NCBI GenBank assembly: GCA_028583605.1
Contig: CM053327.1
Span: 30,659,126-30,723,125, forward strand
Length of the DNA stretch: 64,000 bases
Source: Dastarcus helophoroides
Taxonomy: Eukaryota; Arthropoda; Insecta; Coleoptera; Bothrideridae
Direction of reading: 5' to 3'
The translations under genes and the position numbers were made by a program. Positions 1 to 9,995 of this stretch are shown here, piece by piece. Each line of letters starts with the position of its first letter. Within the stretch, counting starts at the first letter, position 1. The notes under the pieces were generated by a model. The model worked only from the letters and a program-made list of their open reading frames with translations, was not told the DNA's origin and ran no database searches.

Positions 1-600
1 GTTCGAGAAGAAAAACGATCTTTTTTTGAATTACAAGGATAGAAGCTTTTATTGTTTTAAATTTCAGCGGAGGATAAATTCGAAATATTCGGACAAAAGT
101 GGAACAGATTGATTCTTAATTTTCAGATGGGATTTGAATTGATTAACTCGAAATTTTTGAAATAAATTTCGGCTTTCAAGTCCAAGTGTCGAAATTGTAA
201 AGTCAATAGTTGAGGAAAAAGTCAAAACAAAATGTCTAACTTATTTTTTTTAATTCCAGCTTCAATCTCTAAATTTCGAGAAAGAATTCAAAATCTTGAA
301 ATTTTGAAAAATTCAGTTTAGAAAACAGTGAAAATTACCAGAAAAAAGTCGAACTAGTTTAAAGAAAATTTCAATTGCCAACTTTTTAACAATATCAAGT
401 GTAAACCTGTAAAGTTATTTTTTTATTTTAGGTTTAAATTTAAAACTTTCGGTTTTTAAAAATAAAATCTCTAGAATTGCAAGATACTAAATCTCGATTT
501 TTTTCAGAATTTTTTTAGAATGCTTCTATTTGGAAATAACAATTATCATTAGATCTATTTTGGCCAGAAACATTTCTAGGCTTTTTAAAGTTCGTCACAA
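1..600. repeat. Diverged TCGA-core AT-rich array, R sense (fragment)
   Basis: AT-rich sequence with scattered degenerate units such as gtcgaaattgtaaagtc and aaatttcgagaaag, the same short-unit family that fills the large blocks downstream. Units are poorly preserved here and mixed in sense, so this is an old or edge part of a block. No gene is visible. Confidence 0.45.
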
Positions 601-1375
601 TTTATTTTAAGTAAACGGTTTCTTGTTCCTAAAAACGGTAGCTAATCGTTTCACTAAATGTCGTTCTCATTCACTTTGAAACTTATTTGTATATGGAATG
701 CTTAGAAAAATAAACAAATAGAGATTTCACATGAAGATACAATAGAATTCGTGAGTGAAGACAAGCGTATGTCCGTTACTTGTTAGAGAAATGAACTTGG
801 CTTAAAGATGTTATGTGACCCTAGTCCAGATCTATCTTAATACACGTTACACCGCTTCGTATTATTGTGCATATTTATACAATTCAAATACGAAGCAATA
901 CTTAAATTCATTACCAACATATCCAATTTTAATTTTACTAGGGTTAGTAATATTGGGCCATAGATTGTCGGAAAACTACAGATTATTTCGATGTCGTAAT
1001 AGTTGTTGAGAAAAAAACGATTTTATAGAAAAATAGGTGCTTGCATTCCAAGTCTTTTTGACCCATTAGTAGTAGTAGCAGTAGCAGCAGAACTGAAGGA
1101 TCAAATGCAGATCAAATTTGTTTCTTAAATTATTTCATTTAGAGGAATATTTCCGGAGTTAGCTCTAGTTAAGGCAACACAGTAATTGCGGTTGGAACAT
1201 TTTCTATTATCTTGAGAGAGATAACGTATCTCTCTGGTCAGGCGACAAGATTTGTATTTGAATTTTCCAAAATTTAGTGATTATGGTTTTTGATCCATTT
1301 CTGAAATATTTCAGACAAAAGGCAAAAATATAAAATATTTACACACATAAGTTTCCACCGATTTTAAACATAATG
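601..1375. other. Unassigned AT-rich stretch
   Basis: No gene can be supported. An open frame of 64 codons at 815-1009 has no recognisable family and is of chance length for this base composition. A short AGC/AGT microsatellite lies near 1070-1090. A degraded piece of the dispersed hammerhead-like repeat is at about 1225-1270 (gcgacaagatttgtatttga). Confidence 0.4.
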
Positions 1376-1379
1376 GAAT

Positions 1380-1760
1380 CGTGAGTCAGCACTCTTGGAT
1401 TTGTCAAAGGTGATGGTCATCCTATCCTTACCGCGCTAAGGATTAGAATTAATTGTTTGAATTTCATGGGTTAACAATGAAGGCGCATCCTTGTTGAGTC
1501 TCGGCGCGTCGATTGATTCAATCGGTGCGCGCGAGAACAGAGTAGAGCAATAGACGACACCGAACAGTTGAAGTCGACCCCCGCCGCCTGCGACCGCATT
1601 CCAACCAGTGTTGCCAGCAACAAACAGTTTACGCATTCATTAGTAATACGCCACAACTTCTGCTTTGTCCATCGAGCTTCGGTATTTAAGAAACGACAGA
1701 GAAAGATGTAATAAAATGCAGGACCGTAACTTTGAATGAACTTACACATTGGAGCTGTTA
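1380..1760. other. CpG-richer patch, possible promoter or non-coding exon
   Basis: About 380 bp with markedly higher GC and CpG content than everything around it, for example ggcgcgtcgattgatt and ggtgcgcgcgagaac, followed by tatttaag near 1682. Two overlapping short open frames on the minus strand (1436-1636 and 1471-1749) have no recognisable domain. In an insect genome such an island could be a 5' exon or promoter of a host transcript or a fragment of an unrecognised element. The call rests on composition alone. Confidence 0.3.
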
Positions 1761-2470
1761 AAAGCCATATTATGCAATCTATTTCTTTTCACTGTAATTA
1801 GTTTCTATGTACGATAGCTCCGAATATACCTACAATGGAGTGAGATAATGTTTGGAAGTTGTATATACCGTAGATTTTGCTTATATTACTGTTATAATTA
1901 ATTAACAACTTGTTACATTAAAAGGCGACTTCCAATCTCTTTTTTTGAGCCACCTGACGCCCTCTAAATAATTCACATGAAGTATGATTGATGGGAACCT
2001 ATAGTGCAACTCGCACAATTACGATAATTATGATAACAATTTTACTTCCACATGTTTAAATCTGTCATCTATTCTATGAGTCTTAACTTTCCTAAAACAT
2101 TTAAAATGGTTTAAGAATTTTAACAATGTCTCTTTATGATTTTTGGTACTAATTCTATCCCAAAACAAAGCCCCGAGAACGTATTTTCCTTCGAATAATT
2201 ATACTATAGACCTGTGGGTTGTACCATGATACAATGATAATAAACCAACAAATACTAAATTATTTGATTCGATTTGGCAATAGTGGACGCACTACTGACG
2301 TAGCTCGGTTGCACCGTAAATCGCACGTTCTCAGGACAAATGAGCTGAAATTTTCTTGATTGAAAATTCGCGATTACAAAATCGAGAACTTGTCTAGTAG
2401 CAGCGGTGCACTCAAGACCCCTCCCCTCTCCTCTTCGATTTATATGACATCACAACCTGTAAACCTGTGA
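1761..2470. other. Unassigned stretch
   Basis: Non-repetitive looking AT-rich DNA with no convincing ORF, RNA gene or element terminus. Confidence 0.4.
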
Positions 2471-2474
2471 CCCT

Positions 2475-2950
2475 GTAAACGACTTAGGAAGCCAAATCAA
2501 CAAAGCAGTCACTATATCAGACTGCTTACGAGAGACCATTTGGAACAATCATTTGGAGCAAGATTAAAATGTGCAAAACATGTATAACACCAATCATGAC
2601 ATATGGAATATAGGCAAGAGAAGAAACCAACAAGACCAAGAGTATGCTGAGAGTAGCGGAAATGAAAACTTTAAGAACTGTAGCGGGAAAGACCAGAAGA
2701 GACAGAGTAAAAAACACACAGATTAGAGAGCAGTACTGTAGACAGGATATCATGCGATGGGGTAGACAAAGAAGAAAATGGTACGCTCACGTAAACAGAA
2801 TGAGAGAACCTCGATTAACACTGGAAGGAAAACCAACAGGCAACCGTCCGCCCCGGAAGACCACCTAAAAGATGGAAGGATATTTGGCAGTCAACATCCA
2901 GGAAGTACAACAGAGGTATAACTAGAATTAACATATCACAAGATCTTAAA
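2475..2950 (+). pseudogene. RTE-like non-LTR retrotransposon, C-terminal ORF2 fragment
   Basis: The last part of a non-LTR retrotransposon reverse-transcriptase ORF. The best frame (2644-2868) reads RVAEMKTLRTVAGKTRRDRV, then an IREQYC segment, DIMRWGRQRRKWYAHVNRM, an LEGKP segment and a PPR segment. This is the conserved tail of the insect retrotransposon family often annotated as endonuclease-reverse transcriptase or transposon-derived F52C9.6-like. Upstream, 2475-2640 continues the same homology (SQINKAVTISDCLRETIW) but is broken by stops and frameshifts. After a frame change at about 2855 the sequence gives PPKRWKD and WQST, the usual family ending, then passes directly into a GAA-type microsatellite. 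It is a 5'-truncated dead copy. The clade name (RTE-like) is from memory of the motif and is the less certain part. Confidence 0.7.
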
Positions 2951-3466
2951 CAGAAGAAGAAGAAGAAGAAGAAAAGGAAGAAGAATATGAAGATGAAGAT
3001 GAAGATGAAGATAAAGATAAAGATAAAGATAAAGATAAAGATGAATATGAAGATGAAGATGAAGATGAAGATGAAGATGAAGATGAAGATGAAGATGAAG
3101 ATGAAGATGAAGATGAAGATGAAGATGAAGATGAAGATGAAGATGAAGATGAAGATGAAGATGAAGATGAGGATGAGGATGAGGATGAGGATGAGGATGA
3201 GGATGAGGATGAGGATGAGGATGAGGATGAGGATGAGGATGAGGATGAGGATGAGGATGAGGATGAGGATGAGGATGAGGATGAGGATGAGGATGAGGAT
3301 GAGGATGAGGATGAGGATGAGGATGAGGATGAGGATGAGGATGAGGATGAGGATGAGGATGAGGATGAGGATGAGGATGAGGATGAAGATGAAGATGAAG
3401 ATGAAGATGAGATGAAGATGAAGATGAAGATGAAGATGAAGATGAAGATGATGAAGAAGAAGAAGA
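2951..3466. repeat. GAA / GATGAA / GATGAG microsatellite
   Basis: A compound microsatellite: a short (GAA)n run, then (GATAAA)n, then long runs of GATGAA, GATGAG and again GATGAA, ending in GATGAAGAAGAAGAAG. It begins exactly where the RTE-like fragment ends. Open frames across it (poly Met-Lys/Met-Arg on +, poly Ser and poly His-Pro on -) are artefacts of the repeat and not genes. Confidence 0.95.
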
Positions 3467-6400
3467 ACGGTATTTCAAAATAAAAGTGAAGAATAATATA
3501 TAAAAAAACCAAACATTTTACGTTTAACGTTCAAATTCCGTTAAGGAAAGTGGAAAAATTCAAAATTTTTGAAAAAAAATTTAAATGGTCAATATTTTTC
3601 CAAAATGTCTCTCTTCACAAAAAAAAATATAAAAAAGTTGGTTTATTTAATAACTTTTGCATTGACAATTAAAAAACATTTAAAAAAATGGATTTTTTTG
3701 TAAACTTCGACTTCTTTCAAAATTTAGATTTTTCGATTTTCAAGTTTTTTGAAAATTCCGACTTTTCAAACTTTTGACATTTTTGAAAATTTTTACATTT
3801 TTATCATAACTTCGACTTTACTCGAAATTTATTTGAAAATCTGAACCTCCTTTGAATAATTCGTACATTTCGACTTTTTTTAATGCCGACTTCTATTGAC
3901 AATTTAGGTTCATTTTAAAATTCCTTTTTAAAAATTCCTCCTTTTGAAGAATTTGATTTTTACTAAAAATTTTAACTTTTCAAAAAACTTTCACCTATTT
4001 TTCAATTTTCGACGTTTATTTGAAAATTTCGACATTTTAAAACATCGAAGTCATTCAGTATTTCGTCTTTTTCCCAAAATTCTCACCTTGAAAATTTCGA
4101 CTCCCAAAATTTCGACGTTTTCCCGAAATTTTTACTTAATTTTGAAAATTTCGAGTTTTTTGAGAACTCCAAATTTTGAAAATTTCGGGTTTTTAAAAAC
4201 TCCAACTTTTTTCAAATTTTGGTTTTTTTGGATATTTTGATTCGTCAGAAAAATTTTACTTCGTTTTTGAAAATGTTTTCTTATTGAATATTTCAATTTT
4301 ATTAAAAATGTTGATTCCTTTTAAAAATTTCGAATTCTGTTTGGAATATTTTCATTTTTTTTTGGGAAAATTTTGACTTTTTTAAAGTTTTCGATTTAAT
4401 TTTAAAAATTTTGACCTCTTTTTAAAATTCCGCTTCTTATTGAAAATGTATACTTTGTTTTTAAATCTCGATTTAAAATTACGACTTTTTTTTATAATTC
4501 TGAATTTTAAAATAAGACTTTTTTAAAAAATTCAATTACATTTTTGAAATTTCGACCTTTGAAAACATCAATATTTTCTATTTTTTTAAATTTCGACTTT
4601 TATCAAGATTTTGACTTTTAAAAAAAATCTATTTTCGATTTTTATTGAAAATTTTCTAGTTTTTTAAACAAGTCGCCTTTAAACATTTTAGTTTCAAATT
4701 TTGCCAAATTTTAACTTACAAAATACTCCAGAAACTTTCCACTTTTTAAAAAAATTTTATTTAGTTAATGGTACTTCGAAAATATTGACTTTTGGAAAAT
4801 TTTAAATTTTAGCAAGGTTTTGCCACAAAATTCTCAAAATTTAGTTTTTTTTTAAATTCGATTCTTTTATCTAAATTTAATTATTTTGAAACACTTTTTT
4901 GACCTTTTTCAAAATTTCCACTTCGATTTCTATGTAAATTTGACTTTTACTTGAAAAATTCAACTTTTGAACATTTCGACTTTTTTAAAAACTGGATTTG
5001 TTAAAAATTTCAGAATTTTTCCACTTTTCCAAAGTTTTAATTTCTTTTGAAACTGCAGTCTCTTTACTTCAATGACTTTCTCTCGAAGTTTAGATTTTTT
5101 CAGAATCCTCTAGAAATTTCAACATATTTTCTAATTTCGACTTTTAGGTTTAATTTCCACTTCTTTGAAGATTTCCACCTCTTTTTAGGGAATTTTTCTT
5201 TGGTTCGAGATTTCGAACTTTTGTAATTTGGATTTTTTTGAAAAATTCGCCTCTCCTAAAAATTTCAGCTTTATTTTTAATCTACAAATTCTTAAAATTT
5301 TAAACATTAGAAAACGAATTTCAAAGAATTTGTTCCTTTTAAAATATTCCGAATATTTTAAAATTTTTGGGGAAATTTTGACCTTTTACAAATTTTCGAC
5401 TTATTTTTGAAAATGTTGACCTCTTTTCAAAATTCCACTTATTGAAAATGTATATTGCTTTTAAATATTGATTTGAAATTACGACTTTTTTGTAAATTTG
5501 AATTTCAAAAATAGTTTTAATTATTTTTAAAATTTCAACTTGTGAAAACATGTAACATTTTTTTTTTAAATTTCGACGTTTCCAATATTTTGACTTTCTG
5601 AAAAAAATCTATTTTCGTTTTTTATTGAAAATTTTCTATTTTTTAAACTAGTCATCTTGTTTTGAAAAGTTCTAATTTCAGATTTTACCAAATTTCTCGC
5701 AAAATATTTGAAATCTTTCGACTTTTTTGAAAAGTTCTATTTTCTTGATAGTATCTATCGAAAATATTGACTGTTTGAAGATTTTACACTTTTTGAAGAT
5801 TTTGCCCTAAAATTTCGACCTTTTTTCAAAATTTCAAAAGTTTATTGAAATTTTTTCAAAATGTTGACTCTTCTTTCTAAATTTGTTTGTTCTGAAACAC
5901 TTTTTTTAGTTTCAACTTTTTTTAAAATGTCGACTTTCATTTCTATGTAAATTTGACTTTTATTTGAAAAATCCAACTTTTGAAAATTTGGACTTTGTTG
6001 AAAATTGGATTTCTTAAAAATTTCGACGTTTTTGAAAACTGGATTTCTTAAAAATTTCTGAATTTTTGAAATTTTTGCATTTTTTCCAGAGTTTTAATTC
6101 CTTTTGAAACTTCAGTCTTTTTCCTTCAATGACTTTCTCTCGAAGTTTGGTTTTTTTTTCAGAATTCTCTACCAATTTCAACATTTTTTTCTAATTTCGA
6201 CCTTTTTTGAAAACTTCGACCTTTACTTTTAATTTTGATTTTTTTGAAGATTTCACCTTTTTTTCAGGGATTTTTTCTTTGGCTCGAAATTTCGAACTTT
6301 TGGAACTGGGATTTTTTTGAAAAATTCGCCTTTTCATGAAAATTATAATTTTATTTTTAAATTTGATTTAAATTACCAATTCTTAGAATTTTAAACATTA

Positions 6401-6754
6401 CTAAGCGAATTTCAAAGAATTTAAACTTTTTAAAATATACCGAATTATTTGAAAACTGTAAAAGAAAACCTCGACCTGTCTCAAAATTTTCGACATATTT
6501 TTGAAAACTTTGACCTTTTCTTATTGAAAAAGTTTAAATCTTGATTTAAAATCGGGACTTTTATGTAAATCCAGCTCTTTAAATTCAACTTATTAAAAAA
6601 TATCAATTATTTTTGAGATTTCAATTTTTAAGAACATTAAATAGCGTACGTAAAATTTTCTATTATTTCTAAATTTTGAATTTTTGTGATTTTACTTAAA
6701 AAAAAAGATCTTTTTTCGATTTTCTTGAAAACTTCTATTTTCTTAATATTATCT

Positions 6755-6957
6755 AGCCATAGATTAATCTGAATCTTAATGAAGATGATGTCAATGCTTC
6801 TTTTGTCAATTAATTAAAATTACTACACTTGAAAATGCTAGTTCAGCTGGCGAAATACGCATCGCGTAATTATCTAGTTAATTGCCGATATGGTAAAGGG
6901 GTAAATCCTTTTATGGACTACATATATAAGCCACAGAGTTTAATTCAGTTTTTTAGT
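6755..6957. mobile_element. About 203-bp insertion inside the array, flanked by 11-bp direct repeats
   Basis: The array is interrupted by about 203 bp of different sequence (gctggcgaaatacgcatcgc and acatatataagccacag lie inside). It is flanked by taatattatct (6744-6754) and taatattgtct (6958-6968), identical at 10 of 11 positions. A related array unit near 5751-5761 reads gatagtatct followed by atcgaaaatattgact without the insert, so it resembles an empty site. The direct repeat fits a target site duplication of a short retroposed element. I cannot name the family, and there is no poly-A tail. Confidence 0.55.
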
Positions 6958-7080
6958 TAATATTGTCTATCGAAAACATTGACTTCCTGAATATTTTAAA
7001 TTTTTTAAAGATTTTCCCACAAAATTTCGACCTTTTCTCAAAATTTCGAATATTTTTCAAAATGTTGACTTCTTTCTAAA

Positions 7081-7203
7081 TTTGATTATTTTGAAATACC
7101 TATAACTTTGGGTTTTTTCAAAATTTCCTCTTCCATTTAAATTTGATTATTTTGAAATACCTTTAACTTTGGGTTTTTTCAAAATTTCCTCTTCCATTTA
7201 AAT
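7081..7203. repeat. 61-bp tandem duplication in the array
   Basis: Two nearly identical 61-bp copies starting at tttgattattttgaaatacc (7081 and 7142), differing mainly at ctataac versus ctttaac. This is the youngest local duplication visible in this block. Confidence 0.85.
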
Positions 7204-8350
7204 TTGACTTTTGTTTGAAAAATTCCACTTCTGAAAATTCTAAGCTGTTTGAAAATTTTAGTAGTTGTTTTCAGAATTTTAACTCCTCTTTTGAGAACTT
7301 CACTCTTTTTCCTTTAAAATTTCAACTTTTTCTCGAAGTTTAGATTTATTTTTTAGAATTCTTTCGAAATTTCAATATTTTATCTAAATTAAGACCTTTT
7401 TGAAGATTTCATTCTTTTTTTCAAGAATTTTTAGTCCAAAGTTTTGATTTTTTCAAAATTTCTGCTTCGACTTCTATTTAAATTTGACTTTCAACTTATG
7501 AAAATTCTGACATTTTTGAAAACTGGATTTCGTAGAAATTTTGAATTTTCGAAATTTGAATAGTTTTTTTCAGAATTTCAACTTCTTTTTTGAGAACTTC
7601 GGTCTTTTTCCTTTAAAATTTCAACTTTTTCTCGAAGTTTTGATTTATTTTTCAGAATTTTTCAAAATTTCAGTATTTTATCTAAATTTAGACCTTTTTG
7701 AAAATTTGGACGGTTTTTTTAAACGACATTTTTGAAGATTACATTCTTTTTTTTAAGAATTTTTAGTCCAAAGTTTTGTTTTTTTTAAATTTCCACTTTG
7801 ATTTTTATTTTAATTTGACTTTTGTTTCAAAATTCAATCTCTTTTGTTTCAAAATTCAACCTCTGAAAATTCTGATTTTTGAAAACTGGATTTCGTAGAA
7901 ATTTTGAATTTTTAAAATTTTAGTAGTTTTTTTTCAGATTTTCAACTCTTTTTTTGAGAACTTCAGTCTTTTTCCTTTAAAATTTCATCTTTTTCTCGAA
8001 GATTTGATTTCTTTTTCAGAATTTTCTAGCAATTTCAATATTTTATCTAAATATAGACGTTTTTGAAAACTTGGATCTTTTTTTTAAGGACTTTTTTGAA
8101 AATTTCCTTTTTCAAGAATTTTTAGTTCAAAGTTTTGAACCTTTATAACTTCGATTTTTTATAAAACTTCGTCTTTTCCTGAAAATTTTGATTTAAAACG
8201 ATTACCAGAAAATTTTGACTTTTTTGAAAAGTCCCAATTTTTGAAAATTCTGGCACGAAATGTCGATTTTTCCCAAAATTTAGAATATTTTTCGAAATTT
8301 TGACTTTTCCAAATTTTGGCTTTTGCAAATTCGGGTACTTTAAAAAATAT

Positions 8351-8790
8351 TTCAGATTTCAATTAACTTGGGAGCACCTGCTGCCAGCATCAAGTGGTGA
8401 GAAGCAACCTTTTCGATATCTTCAAAGCATTTGACACAATTTGGTACCATGGACTCGTATTTAAGATGCAGAAGTTTAGGATGACTATCAATAACACAAA
8501 CCGTTGTTTCGTTCCTGAATCAACACCATTCAGAGCGAAGATAGGCAAAAACTATCAAGCGTTATGGGGTACCACAAGGCTCGCTTTTATCACCTCTTCT
8601 ATACTCTCTGTTCATGACAGTTCTGGTACTGACCAGACTACTAGCAACTTATCCAGAATACACAGTTTTAATAGTTCATTCTCTAAGTCCAGATTTGATC
8701 ACCAGACGGAAGGAAAGGTCTACGTGATGCCCTAATCTTAGGAAAATCACCTCAAATCCAGAATAGGACTAAATAGCACACATAATCACA
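8351..8790 (+). pseudogene. Non-LTR retrotransposon reverse transcriptase fragment
   Basis: A piece of the RT palm region. Frame one gives DIFKAFDTIWYHGLVFKMQK, matching the D-x-x-KAFD-x-(I/V)W motif of non-LTR reverse transcriptases. After a frameshift near 8560 another frame gives GVPQGSLLSPLLYSLFMTVL, the conserved G-PQGS-LSPLLY block. The catalytic ADD box is not found, so the fragment ends before it. It sits between an AT array and a copy of the dispersed repeat and has no intact ORF. It is Jockey/I-like in style, but the clade is not certain. Confidence 0.8.
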
Positions 8791-8834
8791 ATTGTTTCTG
8801 TTAAAATACCTGAAACAAAATGTTTCAGTTCAGT

Positions 8835-8865
8835 TGATAACTGAAACAAAATGTTTCAGTTATCA
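8835..8865. repeat. Perfect short palindrome
   Basis: tgataactgaaac, a 5-nt aaaat spacer, then gtttcagttatca: perfect 13-bp arms. A second, shorter copy of the same ctgaaacaaaatgtttcag motif lies just upstream at about 8812-8830. Confidence 0.85.
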
Positions 8866-8882
8866 AATTATTATTTTCCAAT

Positions 8883-9049
8883 AATTGAAATACAAATCTT
8901 GTCTCCTGAAACCAAGAAAGATTAAAAAACACAACAAAGGTTGCTCTAACGCGTTTCGATATCCAAGTTATCATCTTCAGAGAGATACCAAAGCAGAACT
9001 TTGTATTTCAATTTTTGAAGATAACCAAGGACCAGTCCGTTCCACCAAG
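8883..9049 (-). mobile_element. Dispersed hammerhead-like repeat, copy a
   Basis: A copy of the window's main dispersed repeat. Minus-strand reading gives CTGAAGATGATA, a short helix, GAAACGCGTT and AGAGCAACC, then ctttgttgtgttttttaatc, ctttcttggtttcagg and gacaagatttgtatttcaat. The distal arm (tttgaagataaccaaggacc) follows at the right end. The copy is flanked by a 13-bp exact direct repeat attattttccaat (8870-8882 and 9050-9062), a likely target site duplication. No coding capacity is visible. Confidence 0.8.
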
Positions 9050-9062
9050 ATTATTTTCCAAT

Positions 9063-9678
9063 GTATCATCTGTACTACTCCCGAGAGCATTTGTCCAGTT
9101 TATCACGTGCACAGTGCACTACTTGTTAGATGAAAGAATTCAATTAATAAATTCAAAAAACTAGAATTCCAGGACAATGACAAACCAATTATTGTAAGCT
9201 TTCCACCTATTTGTTTAAAACAATTGGCATTTCCAAGGTCAATACACGGTGCAAGATGCATGATGCATGCGCAATTGCCCAATGTATGAGTAGTAAGTTG
9301 TAACCCAGTTGAAGAAACGATAACGCTCCGAATTTAGTCTTGCGCAACAAGGCGGAGGTTAATTCTCTTCATACCTTCCGCCTTTCGAGAGCTTTCTTAA
9401 ACAAAACGTCTATAAATACATGTTTGCTTTTCAAATTCCCATTTTAATCATCTTTTCAGTTTAACTATCTCACCTTATGTAAGGATATGTTTACATAATG
9501 CATGGGTAACGGGAGTAGGTGCTATAAATATTTACCATTAACAAATGTTACGTACTGCTGCTATATCTAAAAGTGCTTAAATTAATTTTTCGTCGCATTA
9601 ATCTTCAGCATTATTTACATTCGTATAAAATAAAGTGACCATCCATACATCTTCAACAACTTTTATGCTTCATATTTG
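9063..9678. other. Unassigned stretch
   Basis: No supported gene. This mixed, non-array sequence separates two copies of the dispersed repeat. Confidence 0.4.
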
Positions 9679-9995
9679 ATGGAACGGATTGGTCCTTGGT
9701 TATATTCTAAAATCGAAATACAAATCTTGTCCCCTGAAACCAAGAAAGATTAAAAAACACAATAAGGTTGCCCTAACGCGTTTCGATAGCCAAGCTATCA
9801 TCAGAGATATCACTCTGAAGATGATATCTTGGCTATCGAAACGTGTTAGAGCAACCTTGTGTTTTTTAATCTTTCTTGGTTTCAGAGAGATATCTCTGTG
9901 AAGATGATAGCTTGGCTATCGAAACGCATTAGAGCAACCTTGTTGTGTTTATTAATCTTTCTTGGTTTTAGGGGACAAGATTTGTCTTTCGATTT
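9679..9995. mobile_element. Dispersed hammerhead-like repeat, copy b (one left arm, two right arms)
   Basis: Begins gatggaacggattggtcctt, runs through one arm in minus sense, then switches to two consecutive arms in plus sense (gatgatatcttggctatcg near 9817, gatgatagcttggctatcg near 9904). The result is a long inverted repeat with one arm duplicated. The two core motifs are damaged differently in the three arms (for example aaacgcatt in the last). Confidence 0.85.

Larger units (their letters stand above)
3500..8350. repeat. TCGA-core AT-rich array, Y sense
   Basis: Nearly 5 kb of diverged short units reading TTTCGACTTTTTTGAAAATTT-like on the + strand, with pyrimidine runs on +. Longer tandem order is visible: the segment containing gactttctctcgaagttt near 5084 recurs near 6129 (period about 1047 bp), and a related segment with tttctcgaag recurs near 7331, 7630 and 7995. 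Open frames of 60-98 codons here translate to Phe/Asn/Lys/Ser-rich strings and are by-products of the repeat. No gene is supported. Confidence 0.85.

Noticed and set aside
2936..3512. Long open frames of poly Met-Lys/Met-Arg, poly Ser and poly His-Pro
   Set aside because: They are the six-frame reading of the GATGAA/GATGAG microsatellite. There is no non-repetitive protein sequence on either side.
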